Notes: generated by a model not told the origin, from the sequence alone. A DNA stretch of 43,890 nucleotides from Lysobacterales bacterium (GCA_002632325.1 NSJK01000026.1:1-43890), one strand, 5' to 3'. Shown: positions 17,761 through 26,456, counted from the first letter of the stretch. Program-made: numbers and translations.

Positions 17761-19548
17761 ATGGCCACGCTCCCCGCCGGGGACGAACACGCCAAGCCGA
17801 CCGGCGCTGCGCCTGCCGCGGCGGAGCCGGGCGACGAACTCGAACGCCTGCGCGAGCTTCTGCTTGGTGATGAGCGTCGCGAGTTGGTGGCCGCGCGTGC
17901 GCGCATCGCCGAACTCGAACGCATGCAGGGCAAGTTGTCGCAGCGCCTGCCCGACGCGGCAATCGCCGCGTTGCGCGAGCAGGGCGATCATCCCCGCGTG
18001 AGCGCCGCGCTCGCTGCGCCGGTGGCGCAAGCCTTGGGTGCCGCAGTTCACAACAACCGCCAGAGCATCATCGACGCCCTGTTTCCGGTGATCGGGCCGA
18101 TGATCCGGCGCGCGGTCGCCGAGGCCCTGCGCGGACTGGTCGACAATCTCAATGGCGCGATCGAAAGCAGTCTCAGCCTGCGTGGCCTCAAATGGCGGCT
18201 GGAAGCCTGGCGCGGCGGCGTGCCCTATGCCCAGGTCGTGCTGCGCCACCGGCTCGCCTACGGCATCGACCATGTGTTCCTGATCGAGCGCGCAAGTGGC
18301 CTGCTGCTGCACCACGCCGCAGCGGCAGGACTGCCTGCGCTGGATGCCGACGCGATTGCGGGCATGTTGACTGCGCTCGGCGATTTCGTCGGTGATTCAG
18401 TCGGCAGCGACGATCATGCGCTCGACGCGGCTCAGGTCGGTGAATCGCTGGTGTGGGTCGAACATGGGCCACTGCTCAATCTCGCCTGCTTCATGCGCGG
18501 CGTGCCGCCCGCAGGCTTGCGCAGCCTGCTCAAGCAACGCCTCGAAGACATCCATGCGCGCCTTGCGGCGATGCCCGACGGCAGCATGCTGGCGGATCTG
18601 GCCGCTGATCCCGAAGTGCAGGAGCGCGTCGATCCCGCCTCCCTGCTGCGCGAGGCGCAGATTGCGTTGGCGGCTGATCCTGCGGCCGCGCCCAAGCGCA
18701 GCTCGCCTTGGCCGCTGCTGTTCATTGCCCTGCTCGTGCTCGGCGTGCTTGGCTGGCAGGGCGTGCAGCGCTGGCGCTGGCAGCAAGGCATCGACGACTT
18801 GCGCGTGAGCCTCGCTGCCCAGCCGGGCTTCGTGCTCGGCAAGATCGATGCGCGCCCTTGGCGCTCGCTGGTGGTGCACGGCTTGCTCGACCCCGATGCG
18901 CCGTCGCTGAAGGCCTTGCTCGACCGAGCGGAGCTGGGCGCCGCCACGCGCCGCTTCGAGACCACGGGCTATGTCTCGACCGATGATCGCATCGTCGAGC
19001 TGCGTGCGCGGCGTCTGCTGCAACCACCATCCGACGTGACCTTGACAATGCATGAGGGCGTATTGACCTTGGCCGGCGAGGCGCCGGCAGACTGGAGCGC
19101 CGCGGCACTCGCGCGTGCGCCGCTGATTGCAGGCGTGCGTGCGGTGAATTCCAGTCTGGGCGCGCCGATCGACCCGCAGATCGTCGCGCGCGCGGCGCTC
19201 AAGCAGGCGATAGCCGAACTGGATGCACTCCGCGTCGATTTCGTGCGCGAGGACGAGCCGGTGGCTGGCAGCGACACGGTGGTCGATGCAATGGCAGCGA
19301 AACTGCGAGGTCTGGATGCGCTTGCACACGATGCCGGCGTCACCTTGCACCTGCAGGCGGTTGGCACCTCCGACGAAACCGGCGGGGATGGCACCAACGA
19401 GCGGGTGCGCGGCCTGCGTGCGCGCTGGCTGGCGCTGGCGCTGGCTGCGCGCGGAATCGGCGATGTCGGCGAGGCCGATGCCGCGGCCAATCCCGAGCCG
19501 AGCCGGCGCAGTGCGAGCGTGCAGATCGCGACAGGTCCGTCGCCGTGA
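17761..19548 (+). CDS. Transmembrane protein: cytosolic domain, BON domain and degenerate OmpA-like domain
   Basis: The product has 595 residues. Residues 1-75 hold an acidic coiled stretch. Residues about 80-290 form a cytosolic domain with a beta-rich segment (VLRHRLAYGIDHVFLIERASGLLLHHAAA, then ALDAAQVGESLVWVEHGPLLNLACFMRG) that looks roadblock/LC7-like to me. A single membrane helix follows (about 317-337, PWPLLFIALLVLGVLGWQG). The periplasmic part has a BON-like segment (about 420-475, DVTLTMHEGVLTLAGEAP) and an OmpA-like end (FVREDEPVAGSDTVVDAMAAKL, LQAVGTSDETGG, RGLRARWLALALAARGI) whose H-T-D and L-S-x-x-R-A signatures are degenerate. It is coupled to the GTPase gene by a GTGA overlap. 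I infer that it connects peptidoglycan or the periplasm to the cytosolic GTPase. The roadblock reading is the least certain part. Confidence 0.78.
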   Translation: MATLPAGDEHAKPTGAAPAAAEPGDELERLRELLLGDERRELVAARARIAELERMQGKLSQRLPDAAIAALREQGDHPRVSAALAAPVAQALGAAVHNNRQSIIDALFPVIGPMIRRAVAEALRGLVDNLNGAIESSLSLRGLKWRLEAWRGGVPYAQVVLRHRLAYGIDHVFLIERASGLLLHHAAAAGLPALDADAIAGMLTALGDFVGDSVGSDDHALDAAQVGESLVWVEHGPLLNLACFMRGVPPAGLRSLLKQRLEDIHARLAAMPDGSMLADLAADPEVQERVDPASLLREAQIALAADPAAAPKRSSPWPLLFIALLVLGVLGWQGVQRWRWQQGIDDLRVSLAAQPGFVLGKIDARPWRSLVVHGLLDPDAPSLKALLDRAELGAATRRFETTGYVSTDDRIVELRARRLLQPPSDVTLTMHEGVLTLAGEAPADWSAAALARAPLIAGVRAVNSSLGAPIDPQIVARAALKQAIAELDALRVDFVREDEPVAGSDTVVDAMAAKLRGLDALAHDAGVTLHLQAVGTSDETGGDGTNERVRGLRARWLALALAARGIGDVGEADAAANPEPSRRSASVQIATGPSP

Positions 19549-20045
19549 GTGGCAGCGCGTTCAAGGTCTGCATGCTTGGTGATTTCGGCGTCGGCAAGAC
19601 CAGCTTGGTCGCACGTTTCGTGCGCAGCACGTTTTCCGACAAGTATCTGACCACGATCGGCGTCAAGGTCGACAGCAAGGAAGTCCTGCGTGCCGGTCGC
19701 GAGCCGGTCAAGCTGGTGCTGTGGGACATTGCCGGGCGCAATGCGCTCGACACCGTGGGCGCGAATTACCTGCGCGGTGCGCACGCGCTGCTGCTGGTCG
19801 CCGATGGCACGCGCGAGGCCAGCCTCGCCACAGCGCTCGATCTGTTGATGCAATCGCGCAGCCTGCTGCCTTCCGCGCAGGTGGTGCTGGCGATCAACAA
19901 GCAGGATCTGGTCGAGCGTTGGGAAGTCGGGCCGGCCACGGTCAGGCAGTTGCGACAGAGCCTGCCGGTGTTCGAGACCAGTGCGGCCAGTGGCGCAGGT
20001 GTCGCGGATGCCTTCGCGGCGATCGCAGCGGGGCTTGCGCCATGA
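19545..20045 (+). CDS. Ras/Rab-like small GTPase
   Basis: The product is a single 166-residue GTPase domain with G1 GDFGVGKT (12-19), G2 Thr37 in TTIGV, G3 DIAGR (61-65), G4 NKQD (118-121) and G5 TSAAS. This is the Ras-superfamily layout, close to eukaryotic Rab and to the bacterial MglA/Rup groups, rather than the TrmE-Era class. The residue matching Ras Gln61 is Arg65, so intrinsic hydrolysis should be weak and a GAP partner may supply catalysis. No C-terminal lipidation Cys is present. The start GTG 19545 overlaps the upstream stop, and its own stop overlaps the kinase start (ATGA), so all three products are probably made in a fixed ratio. Confidence 0.92.
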   Translation: MSGSAFKVCMLGDFGVGKTSLVARFVRSTFSDKYLTTIGVKVDSKEVLRAGREPVKLVLWDIAGRNALDTVGANYLRGAHALLLVADGTREASLATALDLLMQSRSLLPSAQVVLAINKQDLVERWEVGPATVRQLRQSLPVFETSAASGAGVADAFAAIAAGLAP

Positions 20046-21556
20046 TCGACTTCGATGCCTTGCCCGCACGCGTACGCGATTTCCTGCGCGAGCTCCTGCT
20101 CGAGCGTGCGCACGTGCTCGTGCTGGGCTTGGGCAAGGACTGGAGTCTGCGCGAAGTCCTCGGCGATGCGGACTGGCACGAGCTCGACATCGCGCAGCCA
20201 GGCGCCCTGCTCGCGAGCCTGCATGACTTGTTTGTCGGCATCGAGCCGGGCAGCGACGAGGAATTGCCGTTCGTCGAGCTGGCCAACGGGCGCAGCGTGC
20301 ACGTGCACCGCCTCGTCGATGGTGATGGCTTCTTTCTGATCCTGCTCGATGCGCAGGCGGCACGCGATGCGCAGCGCAATCCGCAGCAACTGGCCAATGA
20401 AGCGGCTCTGGCCGGACACGAGAAATCCAAGGCGATCCAGTCGCTCAAGCAGATTCGCAGCGAACTGGAACATCAGCAGGCGCGACTGGAAGAAGCCAAC
20501 AACCTCAAGAACGCGTTGATCGCGACAATGAGTCATGAATTTCGCACGCCGCTGGCCTCGGCCTTTGGTCAGTTGCGCGAACTTGAGTTGCGACGGTCGG
20601 CAGGCGACGCGGAGATCCGTGCGCTGCGGCGCAGCCTCAGCCACTTGTTCGTGCTGGCTGAGAACCTGCTCGAATACGGGCGCGGTGAAGCGGGTGGCGG
20701 GCTGCTGCATCCGGTGCCGATCGATTTGCGTGCGCTGCTCGATGACTGCAGTTCGATGTTCCGACCGCTGGCCGAGGCCAAGGGGCTGGCGTTCCATGCG
20801 AGTCTCGACGCCGCTTCATCGGCGCCGGCGTGTTTCGACGAGGTGAAGCTGCGTCAGATCCTCATCAACCTGCTCGCCAACGCAGTGCGCTACACCCAGC
20901 GCGGCGAAATCGTGCTGGCGCTGCGCTGGGACGGCGAGCGCCTGCACATCGAAGTGCGTGATACCGGTATCGGCATTGCGTCGGAGTTTCGCGCCAGCGT
21001 GTTCCGGCCATTCAATCGCGGCGCGCAAACCGGCAGCCGCGGCGCCGGACTCGGGCTGAGCATCGTGCAGCGCCTGATCGAACAGATGCGTGGCCGGATC
21101 GAGCTCGACTCCGAGATCGCTCGCGGCAGCTGCTTTCGCCTTGAACTTCCGGGCGCAGCGCTCGCGGCAGCGCCGGCCACGCGAGGCGACCTGCAGGGTC
21201 GTGTCTTCGTCGTCGATGACGATCCCGACATCACGCAGCTGCTCGAACATGCGCTGGGTGGTCTGGGCCTTGAGGTGCAGTGCTTCGCCGAGGCTTCCAG
21301 CGCGCTCGATGCCGCGCTCGCGCAGCCACCGGCGCTGCTGGTGGTCGACATGCAGATGCCCGGACTTTCGGGCGGCGAGATGGTGTTTGCCTTGCGCGCG
21401 AGCGGTCATCGCGGCGCGATTCTCGTGCTCTCGGCCAATGCCACGGTCGAGGCGCGTGACGCCGCCTTGCGCGTCGGTGCCGATCGCTATCTGACCAAGC
21501 CGATCGACTTCGCCCATCTCGAGGCGAGCGTGCGCGACTTGCTCGCGCGCGGCTGA
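20042..21556 (+). CDS. Cytosolic hybrid histidine kinase (PAS-like, HisKA, HATPase, receiver)
   Basis: This 504-residue protein has no membrane segment. Residues 1-110 look like a PAS-type sensor domain (SLREVLGDADWHELDI, LPFVELANGRSVHVHRLVDGDGFFLILLDA). A coiled coil follows, then the H-box ATMSHEFRTPLASA (His165), HATPase motifs (NLLANAVRYT, RDTGIGI, GAGLGLSIVQRL) and a receiver domain (VVDDD, phospho-acceptor Asp436 in VVDMQMPG, TKP). It starts at ATG 20042 inside the GTPase stop. Being cytosolic, it probably reads GTPase state or an internal cue; its phosphoryl output could go to the orphan regulator at 16309. That last link is inference. Confidence 0.92.
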   Translation: MIDFDALPARVRDFLRELLLERAHVLVLGLGKDWSLREVLGDADWHELDIAQPGALLASLHDLFVGIEPGSDEELPFVELANGRSVHVHRLVDGDGFFLILLDAQAARDAQRNPQQLANEAALAGHEKSKAIQSLKQIRSELEHQQARLEEANNLKNALIATMSHEFRTPLASAFGQLRELELRRSAGDAEIRALRRSLSHLFVLAENLLEYGRGEAGGGLLHPVPIDLRALLDDCSSMFRPLAEAKGLAFHASLDAASSAPACFDEVKLRQILINLLANAVRYTQRGEIVLALRWDGERLHIEVRDTGIGIASEFRASVFRPFNRGAQTGSRGAGLGLSIVQRLIEQMRGRIELDSEIARGSCFRLELPGAALAAAPATRGDLQGRVFVVDDDPDITQLLEHALGGLGLEVQCFAEASSALDAALAQPPALLVVDMQMPGLSGGEMVFALRASGHRGAILVLSANATVEARDAALRVGADRYLTKPIDFAHLEASVRDLLARG

Positions 21557-21560
21557 CTCG

Positions 21561-21597
21561 CGCGGCCGGGACGCCCGTGCACGGCGTCCCGGCCGCG
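21561..21597. terminator. Strong bidirectional terminator hairpin
   Basis: CGCGGCCGGGACGCC pairs perfectly with GGCGTCCCGGCCGCG (15 bp) around a 7-base loop, exactly between the convergent hybrid kinase and EF-G-like genes. It has no long T run. Confidence 0.75.
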
Positions 21598-21610
21598 TCG
21601 TTCATGGGTC

Positions 21611-23659
21611 TCAGTCTTCTTCGACGCGCGGCTTCCAGGAATCGACGAGCTGCTTCTGGATCTGCGCCGGCACCGGTTCGTAGTGGCTGAACTCGATGGT
21701 GTAGCGGCCTTCGCCACCGGTCATTGCCTTGAGCTCGGTCTGGTAGTCGACGATTTCGGCGAGCGGCACCTGCGCCTTGACCACGATCTCGCCACCGCGC
21801 AACGAATCGGTGCCGCTGATGCGCGCCCGTTTGCTGGCGAGGCCGCCGGTGACATCGCCCATGTGCGCATTGGACACGGTCACGTCGAGGTTGACGATCG
21901 GTTCGAGCACCTGCGGCTTGGCGTTGGCAATCGCTTCGAGAAAGGCCTTCTTGCCGGCCGAGACGAAGGCGACTTCCTTGGAGTCGACCGCGTGGTACTT
22001 GCCGTCATAGACGATCACCTTGACGTCCTGCAGCGGATGACCGGCGATCGCGCCATGTTCGAGCACCTGGCGCACGCCTTTCTCGACTGCGGGCAGATAC
22101 TGGCCGGGGATCGTGCCGCCCTTGACCTCGTCGACGAACTCGAAACCGCCGCCGCGCGGCAGCGGCTCGATGCGCAAGAACACCTCGCCGAATTGGCCGG
22201 CACCGCCGGTCTGCTTCTTGTGGCGGTAATGCCCTTCGGCCTTGAGCGCGATCGTCTCGCGGTAGGCGATGCGCGGCGGGCGCGTGGTGACCTCGACGCC
22301 GTAGCGCTCCTTCATGCGCTCGAGCATGAGCTTGAGGTGCAGGTCGGACAGGCCACGGATGATCGTCTCGTTGAGCTCCATGTTGTGTTCGACGCGAAAA
22401 CACGGGTCTTCCTCGCCGAGCCTTGCCAGCGCGTTGGCGAGCTTCTGCTCCTGGCCCTTGTGCGCGGGCTGTACCGCGAGGCCGAACATCGGCAGCGGAA
22501 AGTCGATCGGTGCGAGGTGGATCTGATCCTCGTCGTGCGAGTCGTGCAGGATCGCGTCGAAATGGATTTCCTCGACCTTGGCGACGGCAGCGATGTCGCC
22601 CGGAATCGCCTGCTCGATCTCGGCGTGGTCCTTGCCCTTGAGCTTGAACAGGTGACCGACCTTGAAGGGCTTCTTGCCGTCGTCGATGAACAACTGGGTG
22701 TCCTTGCGCAGCGTGCCCTGATAGACGCGGAAGATGCTGAGTTTGCCGACGAAGGGATCGTTGACGATCTTGAACACGTCGGCGATCACGTGATGGGCAG
22801 GGTCGGCACTGGCTCGGATCACCTGCGCATTGGCGCCGCTGCCTTTGACGAAGGGGGGCGGGTTGCCTTCGAGCGGATTGGGCAACAGGCGCGTGGCGAT
22901 GTCGAGCAGTTCCTTCACGCCCGCGCCAGTGCGCGCCGAGGTGAAGCAGATCGGCACCAGATGGCCTTCGCGCAGGCATTGCTCGAAGGCATCGTGCAGT
23001 TCCTGCCCCGACAAACCCGCTTCGCCGTCCTCGAGGTAATGACCCATCACGCTTTCGTTGATCTCGACGACCTGATCGATGATCTGCTGATGGGCATGGG
23101 CGACCGAGGAGAAATCGGCTTCTCCCTGCGGCTGGAAAAAGCAATCGACCACGCTGGCCGCCTTGTTCGCGGGCAGGTTGATCGGCAGGCACTGATTGCC
23201 GAATTCATCGCGCAGCGCCTCGACCAGGCCCTCGAGGTCGGCGCCTTCGTGGTCGATCTTGTTGATGACGAGAATTCGGCACAAGCCGCGTTTTTGCGCG
23301 CGTTCCATCAGGCGGCGCGTGTTGTGGACGATGCCGACCGCGGCATCGACGACGATCGCGCAGGTTTCCACCGCGCCCAGCGCCGACAGCGTCTGGCCGC
23401 GGAATTCGTGGAAGCCCGGCGTGTCGATGAGGTTGATGTGGGCGCCGGCGGTGTCGATCGAGGCGATCGCGCTGTTGATCGAATGCTTGCGCTCGCGCTC
23501 CATCGCATCGTGATCGGAGATGCTCGTGCCCTTGTCCACCGAGCCTGCCGTCTGGATTGCGCCGCCGGCATGCAGCAGGGCTTCGAACAAGGTGGTTTTG
23601 CCGGCGCCCGCTTGGCCTGCGAGGGCGATGTTGCGGATTTCCTGGGTACTGTAGGACAT
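21611..23659 (-). CDS. Elongation factor G-like translational GTPase (EF-G paralogue)
   Basis: The product has 682 residues. The start at 23659 is supported by GGAGG seven bases upstream. The G domain has P-loop AGQAGAGKT (14-22, where canonical EF-G has the D-A-G-K-T form), DTPGFHEFRG and NKID. Domain II (FVGKLSIFRVYQGTLRKDTQLF), domains III-IV (ELNETIIRGLSDLHLKLMLERMKERYGVEV, GAGQFGEVFLRIEPLPRGGGFEFVDEVKGGTIPGQYLPAVEKGV) and domain V (LEPIVNLDVTVSNAHMGDVTGGLASKRARI) all follow. It is shorter than the housekeeping EF-G (about 700), and no rpsL/rpsG/tuf genes are near. It therefore belongs to the second EF-G class, which may act in ribosome recycling or stress rather than bulk elongation. It is probably a monocistronic unit. 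Confidence 0.92.
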   Translation of the reverse strand: MSYSTQEIRNIALAGQAGAGKTTLFEALLHAGGAIQTAGSVDKGTSISDHDAMERERKHSINSAIASIDTAGAHINLIDTPGFHEFRGQTLSALGAVETCAIVVDAAVGIVHNTRRLMERAQKRGLCRILVINKIDHEGADLEGLVEALRDEFGNQCLPINLPANKAASVVDCFFQPQGEADFSSVAHAHQQIIDQVVEINESVMGHYLEDGEAGLSGQELHDAFEQCLREGHLVPICFTSARTGAGVKELLDIATRLLPNPLEGNPPPFVKGSGANAQVIRASADPAHHVIADVFKIVNDPFVGKLSIFRVYQGTLRKDTQLFIDDGKKPFKVGHLFKLKGKDHAEIEQAIPGDIAAVAKVEEIHFDAILHDSHDEDQIHLAPIDFPLPMFGLAVQPAHKGQEQKLANALARLGEEDPCFRVEHNMELNETIIRGLSDLHLKLMLERMKERYGVEVTTRPPRIAYRETIALKAEGHYRHKKQTGGAGQFGEVFLRIEPLPRGGGFEFVDEVKGGTIPGQYLPAVEKGVRQVLEHGAIAGHPLQDVKVIVYDGKYHAVDSKEVAFVSAGKKAFLEAIANAKPQVLEPIVNLDVTVSNAHMGDVTGGLASKRARISGTDSLRGGEIVVKAQVPLAEIVDYQTELKAMTGGEGRYTIEFSHYEPVPAQIQKQLVDSWKPRVEED

Positions 23660-23945
23660 GGTCGACCTCCCGATTGCATGGGTGGGACCGTCACGGCGAC
23701 CGGCTCGCTGCGCCTGCGCGCTGGCAAGGCTGGGGGTCATGGCGGAGTCGCCGCAACGTCGCGGCGGCGACGGCATAGCCTTGTCCGATCGGCAACGGTG
23801 GTCAAGGGGCAGTGCGTGATGCTGCGGGAGATTGGCGCCGGGTCAAGCCGATGCACGGCGCCGACGACACAGGATGTGTTGTCGGTTTAACCTCACTTTA
23901 GCGTGCGCCCGGTATTCTGCGCCGCTTTGCAGCGATGGCATTGCC

Positions 23946-24725
23946 TTGGCCGACAGCGCCCGACCCGAGACCGCGACGCCGACGCAGGGCAATGAGCACG
24001 AAGTGCTGTTGCATGCACCCGGTTCGCTGCGCCTGGCCAGCGATGCGCTGCCCTGGCAACGCAGCCTGCGCTGGCAGGACGCGGAGCGCGATCGGCGCAT
24101 CTTCTGGCTTGGCGGCTTGCTCGCCTTCGCGATCACCGTGCTCGAACTCGGCGGCTTCGCGCTGGGCATGCATTCCTATCGCAGTGCGCACTGGAAGCGG
24201 ATGACGGCGCCGCAGGTGATCACGGTGAGTCTGATCGAGCCGATCAGCGAGCAGCCACCGCCACCGCCCGAACCCGAGCCGCCGATCGTGGTGCGACCCA
24301 GCCGCATCGCGATCGCGACGCCACAGGTCAAGACCGCGCCGCCCCCGCCGCCGCGCGCCGAGGAATCCAGCGATGCGATGCGCGCGCGCCTCGGCCAAGG
24401 TGGAACGGCCGCGCCGCTCAAGTTGTTCAATGCCGACGGCAGTGTGCGCATGGGCAGCGGCACCGCGCCGATTTCGGCGCCGGCTGCGCCCGCGCCGAAA
24501 ACCGAACGCGAGGCCGCGCAGCAGCGCTGGGCGCAGATCGAGGAACGCGGCAATCCGCTCAATTGCAAGAAGACGCGGTTTGCGGGTGCCTTCAGCCCGG
24601 ATGAAAGTCTCGGTGACAAGGTTAGCCGCAAATACCTTGGATGGATCGGCCTCGCCGATCCGCAGGCGATCGGCCACCGCGCGCAGCAGCGCGCCGAATC
24701 GGGCGGCTGCGAACCCGCGCAATAG
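23946..24725 (+). CDS. TonB-like single-pass membrane protein with proline-rich linker
   Basis: The product is about 260 residues from a TTG at 23946. A cytosolic N-terminus is followed by one membrane helix (IFWLGGLLAFAITVLELGGFALG), then VITVSLIEPISEQPPPPPEPEPPIVV. This is the layout of TonB/GspC-like proteins that span the inner membrane and reach through the periplasm on a Pro-rich arm. The C-terminal ~90 residues (REAAQQRWAQIEERGNPLNCKKTRFAGAFSPDESLGDKVSRKYLGWIGLADPQAIGHRAQQRAESGGC) match nothing I know. No in-frame ATG gives a natural N-terminus: ATG 23874 would add a Cys-rich run, and GTG 24003 is another option, so the start is uncertain. The ~290 bases between here and the EF-G-like start show no other gene. 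Confidence 0.7.
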   Translation: MADSARPETATPTQGNEHEVLLHAPGSLRLASDALPWQRSLRWQDAERDRRIFWLGGLLAFAITVLELGGFALGMHSYRSAHWKRMTAPQVITVSLIEPISEQPPPPPEPEPPIVVRPSRIAIATPQVKTAPPPPPRAEESSDAMRARLGQGGTAAPLKLFNADGSVRMGSGTAPISAPAAPAPKTEREAAQQRWAQIEERGNPLNCKKTRFAGAFSPDESLGDKVSRKYLGWIGLADPQAIGHRAQQRAESGGCEPAQ

Positions 24726-24835
24726 CTGCACGAGGATCATGCCGATCGCATCCGATCAGGCGCATGAGGGTGTCGGCTCGGGCATACTGGGCTCTTTCAT
24801 GAGGCGCGACGTCGTCGCGTTCTTGCTGCGGGCCG

Positions 24836-26254
24836 ATGATGAGCGACGACGACGTACCCCTGTGCGTGGACATGGATGGCACCCTGGTGCGTTCCGACCT
24901 CAGCATCGAATCGGTGCTCGCGCTGGTGCGTCGCAATCCGCTGTACCTGTTCGTGCTGCCGTTCTGGCTGTTGCGTGGACTGGCGTACTGCAAGCGTGAA
25001 ATCGCCCGCCGCATCGTGCCCGACGTGTCGCAGTTGCCGTTCGATCCGCGCATGCTGGGTTGGTTGCGCGAGCAGTTCACGCGGCCGCGCGTGCTGTGCA
25101 CCGCCTCCGATCAACGCGTGGCCGAGGCGGTGGCTGCGCGTGTGGGCCTGTTCGATGCGGTGCTGGCCAGTGATGGCAAGGTCAATCTGTCCGGGCGGCG
25201 CAAGGCCGCTGCGCTGGTGGCGCGCTACGGCGAGCACGGTTTCGACTATGCGGGCAATTCGCGCGCTGATCTTGCGGTGTGGACCAAGGCGAGGCGTGCC
25301 ATCGTCGTCAATGCGCGGCCGGACGTGCTGCGCTCGGCGCGCAAGCGGGCCAAGATCGATCGCGTGTTCGCGCCGGCCACGGGTGTCTGGGGCGAACTGC
25401 TGCGCGCGCTGCGTCCGCACCAGTGGACCAAGAACCTGTTGATCTTCGTGGCGCCACTGGCTGCCCATCGAATCGATCCCGAGCTGGTGCGCCACTCGCT
25501 GATCGCCTGCGTTGCGTTCTGTCTGTGCGCATCGGCGGCCTATCTGCTCAACGACCTGATCGACCTCGATGCCGATCGCGCCCATCCGCGCAAGCACCTG
25601 CGACCTTTTGCGGATGGACGGCTGTCCCTGCTGGCCGGAGTTTCCGGCGTGCCGATTCTGATCCTCGCGGCATTCGCCTGTGCGCTGCTGTTGCCGATGC
25701 CCTTCACATGGACCTTGCTCACCTATGTGGTGACCACGCTGGTCTATTCGCTCTGGCTCAAGCGCCTGCCGGTCATCGATGTGCTGGTGCTTGCCGGCCT
25801 GTACACCTTGCGCATCGTTGCCGGCGGTGCAGCGGTCGCGGTCGATATTTCGACTTGGTTGATCGCGTTTGCGATGTGCCTGTTCCTCGGCCTCGCCCTG
25901 CTCAAGCGCGAAATCGAGTTCAGCCGATTGGCGAAAGCGCCGGCCGCCGTGCTGCGCGGGCGCGGTTACCGGCTGCGTGACCGCGGCTGGTTGCGTGTGG
26001 TCGGCATCGCCGCCGGAGGCGCTGCCGTGGGCGTGCTCGCGTTCTACATCGACAGCACCAAGAGTGCCGAGCTGTATGCCCAACCGCAGCGTCTGTGGTG
26101 GCTGGTACCGCTGCTCGCGGCATGGCTTGTGCGCTTGTGGACGCTCGCCTCACGCGGCCGCATGCACGACGACCCCTTGGTATTCGCGCTGACCGACTGG
26201 GTGAGCCTGCTCGCGCTCGCAGCGGCGTCAGGTCTGGTCTTGCTCGCCTTGTGA
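24836..26254 (+). CDS. HAD phosphatase fused to UbiA-family prenyltransferase
   Basis: This 472-residue product has an N-terminal HAD hydrolase domain (DMDGTL at 12-17, TASD near 90, and FDYAGNSRADLAVW containing the acidic motif) and a C-terminal UbiA domain with about eight membrane helices. The UbiA active site is NDLIDLDADRAHPRKHLRP (from residue 239), and YSLWLKRLPVIDVLVLAGLYTLRIVAGG is the second signature region. This pattern resembles decaprenyl-phosphate phosphoribosyltransferase rather than ubiquinone UbiA. The fused phosphatase could remove the 5-phosphate from a polyprenyl-phosphoryl-phosphoribose. A role in making a polyprenyl-linked pentose for a surface glycan is therefore likely but unproven. 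It follows the TonB-like gene by 110 bp. Confidence 0.87.
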   Translation: MMSDDDVPLCVDMDGTLVRSDLSIESVLALVRRNPLYLFVLPFWLLRGLAYCKREIARRIVPDVSQLPFDPRMLGWLREQFTRPRVLCTASDQRVAEAVAARVGLFDAVLASDGKVNLSGRRKAAALVARYGEHGFDYAGNSRADLAVWTKARRAIVVNARPDVLRSARKRAKIDRVFAPATGVWGELLRALRPHQWTKNLLIFVAPLAAHRIDPELVRHSLIACVAFCLCASAAYLLNDLIDLDADRAHPRKHLRPFADGRLSLLAGVSGVPILILAAFACALLLPMPFTWTLLTYVVTTLVYSLWLKRLPVIDVLVLAGLYTLRIVAGGAAVAVDISTWLIAFAMCLFLGLALLKREIEFSRLAKAPAAVLRGRGYRLRDRGWLRVVGIAAGGAAVGVLAFYIDSTKSAELYAQPQRLWWLVPLLAAWLVRLWTLASRGRMHDDPLVFALTDWVSLLALAAASGLVLLAL

Positions 26255-26295
26255 TGCGCATGGTTCGCGGTGCTGGAACGCGGCGAAGGATTTAG

Positions 26296-26456
26296 CAGGC
26301 TGCTGAAAAACCCTTTTCAGCAGCCTGATAGCGCAGTGCAGGGATGCACTGCACGCGAATCGATCACGCACGTGATTGATTCGTCGGAGACGAGTCCGGG
26401 CATGTACCGGACTCGTCGAGCTGAGGAAGTCCAGGATGGACTTTTTCAGCACCCTG
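26296..26456. mobile_element. MITE-like element with terminal inverted repeats and TTAG duplication
   Basis: The left end CAGGCTGCTGAAAAA and the reverse complement of the right end CAGGGTGCTGAAAAA differ at one base. TTAG flanks both sides (26292-26295 and 26457-26460), as a target duplication would. No transposase is present. The inside is a row of hairpins: GCTGCTGAAAA against TTTTCAGCAGC, ATCACG against CGTGAT, GACGAGTCCGG against CCGGACTCGTC, and AAGTCC against GGACTT. The gene-free stretch 26255-26552 holds essentially this element. Confidence 0.7.
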
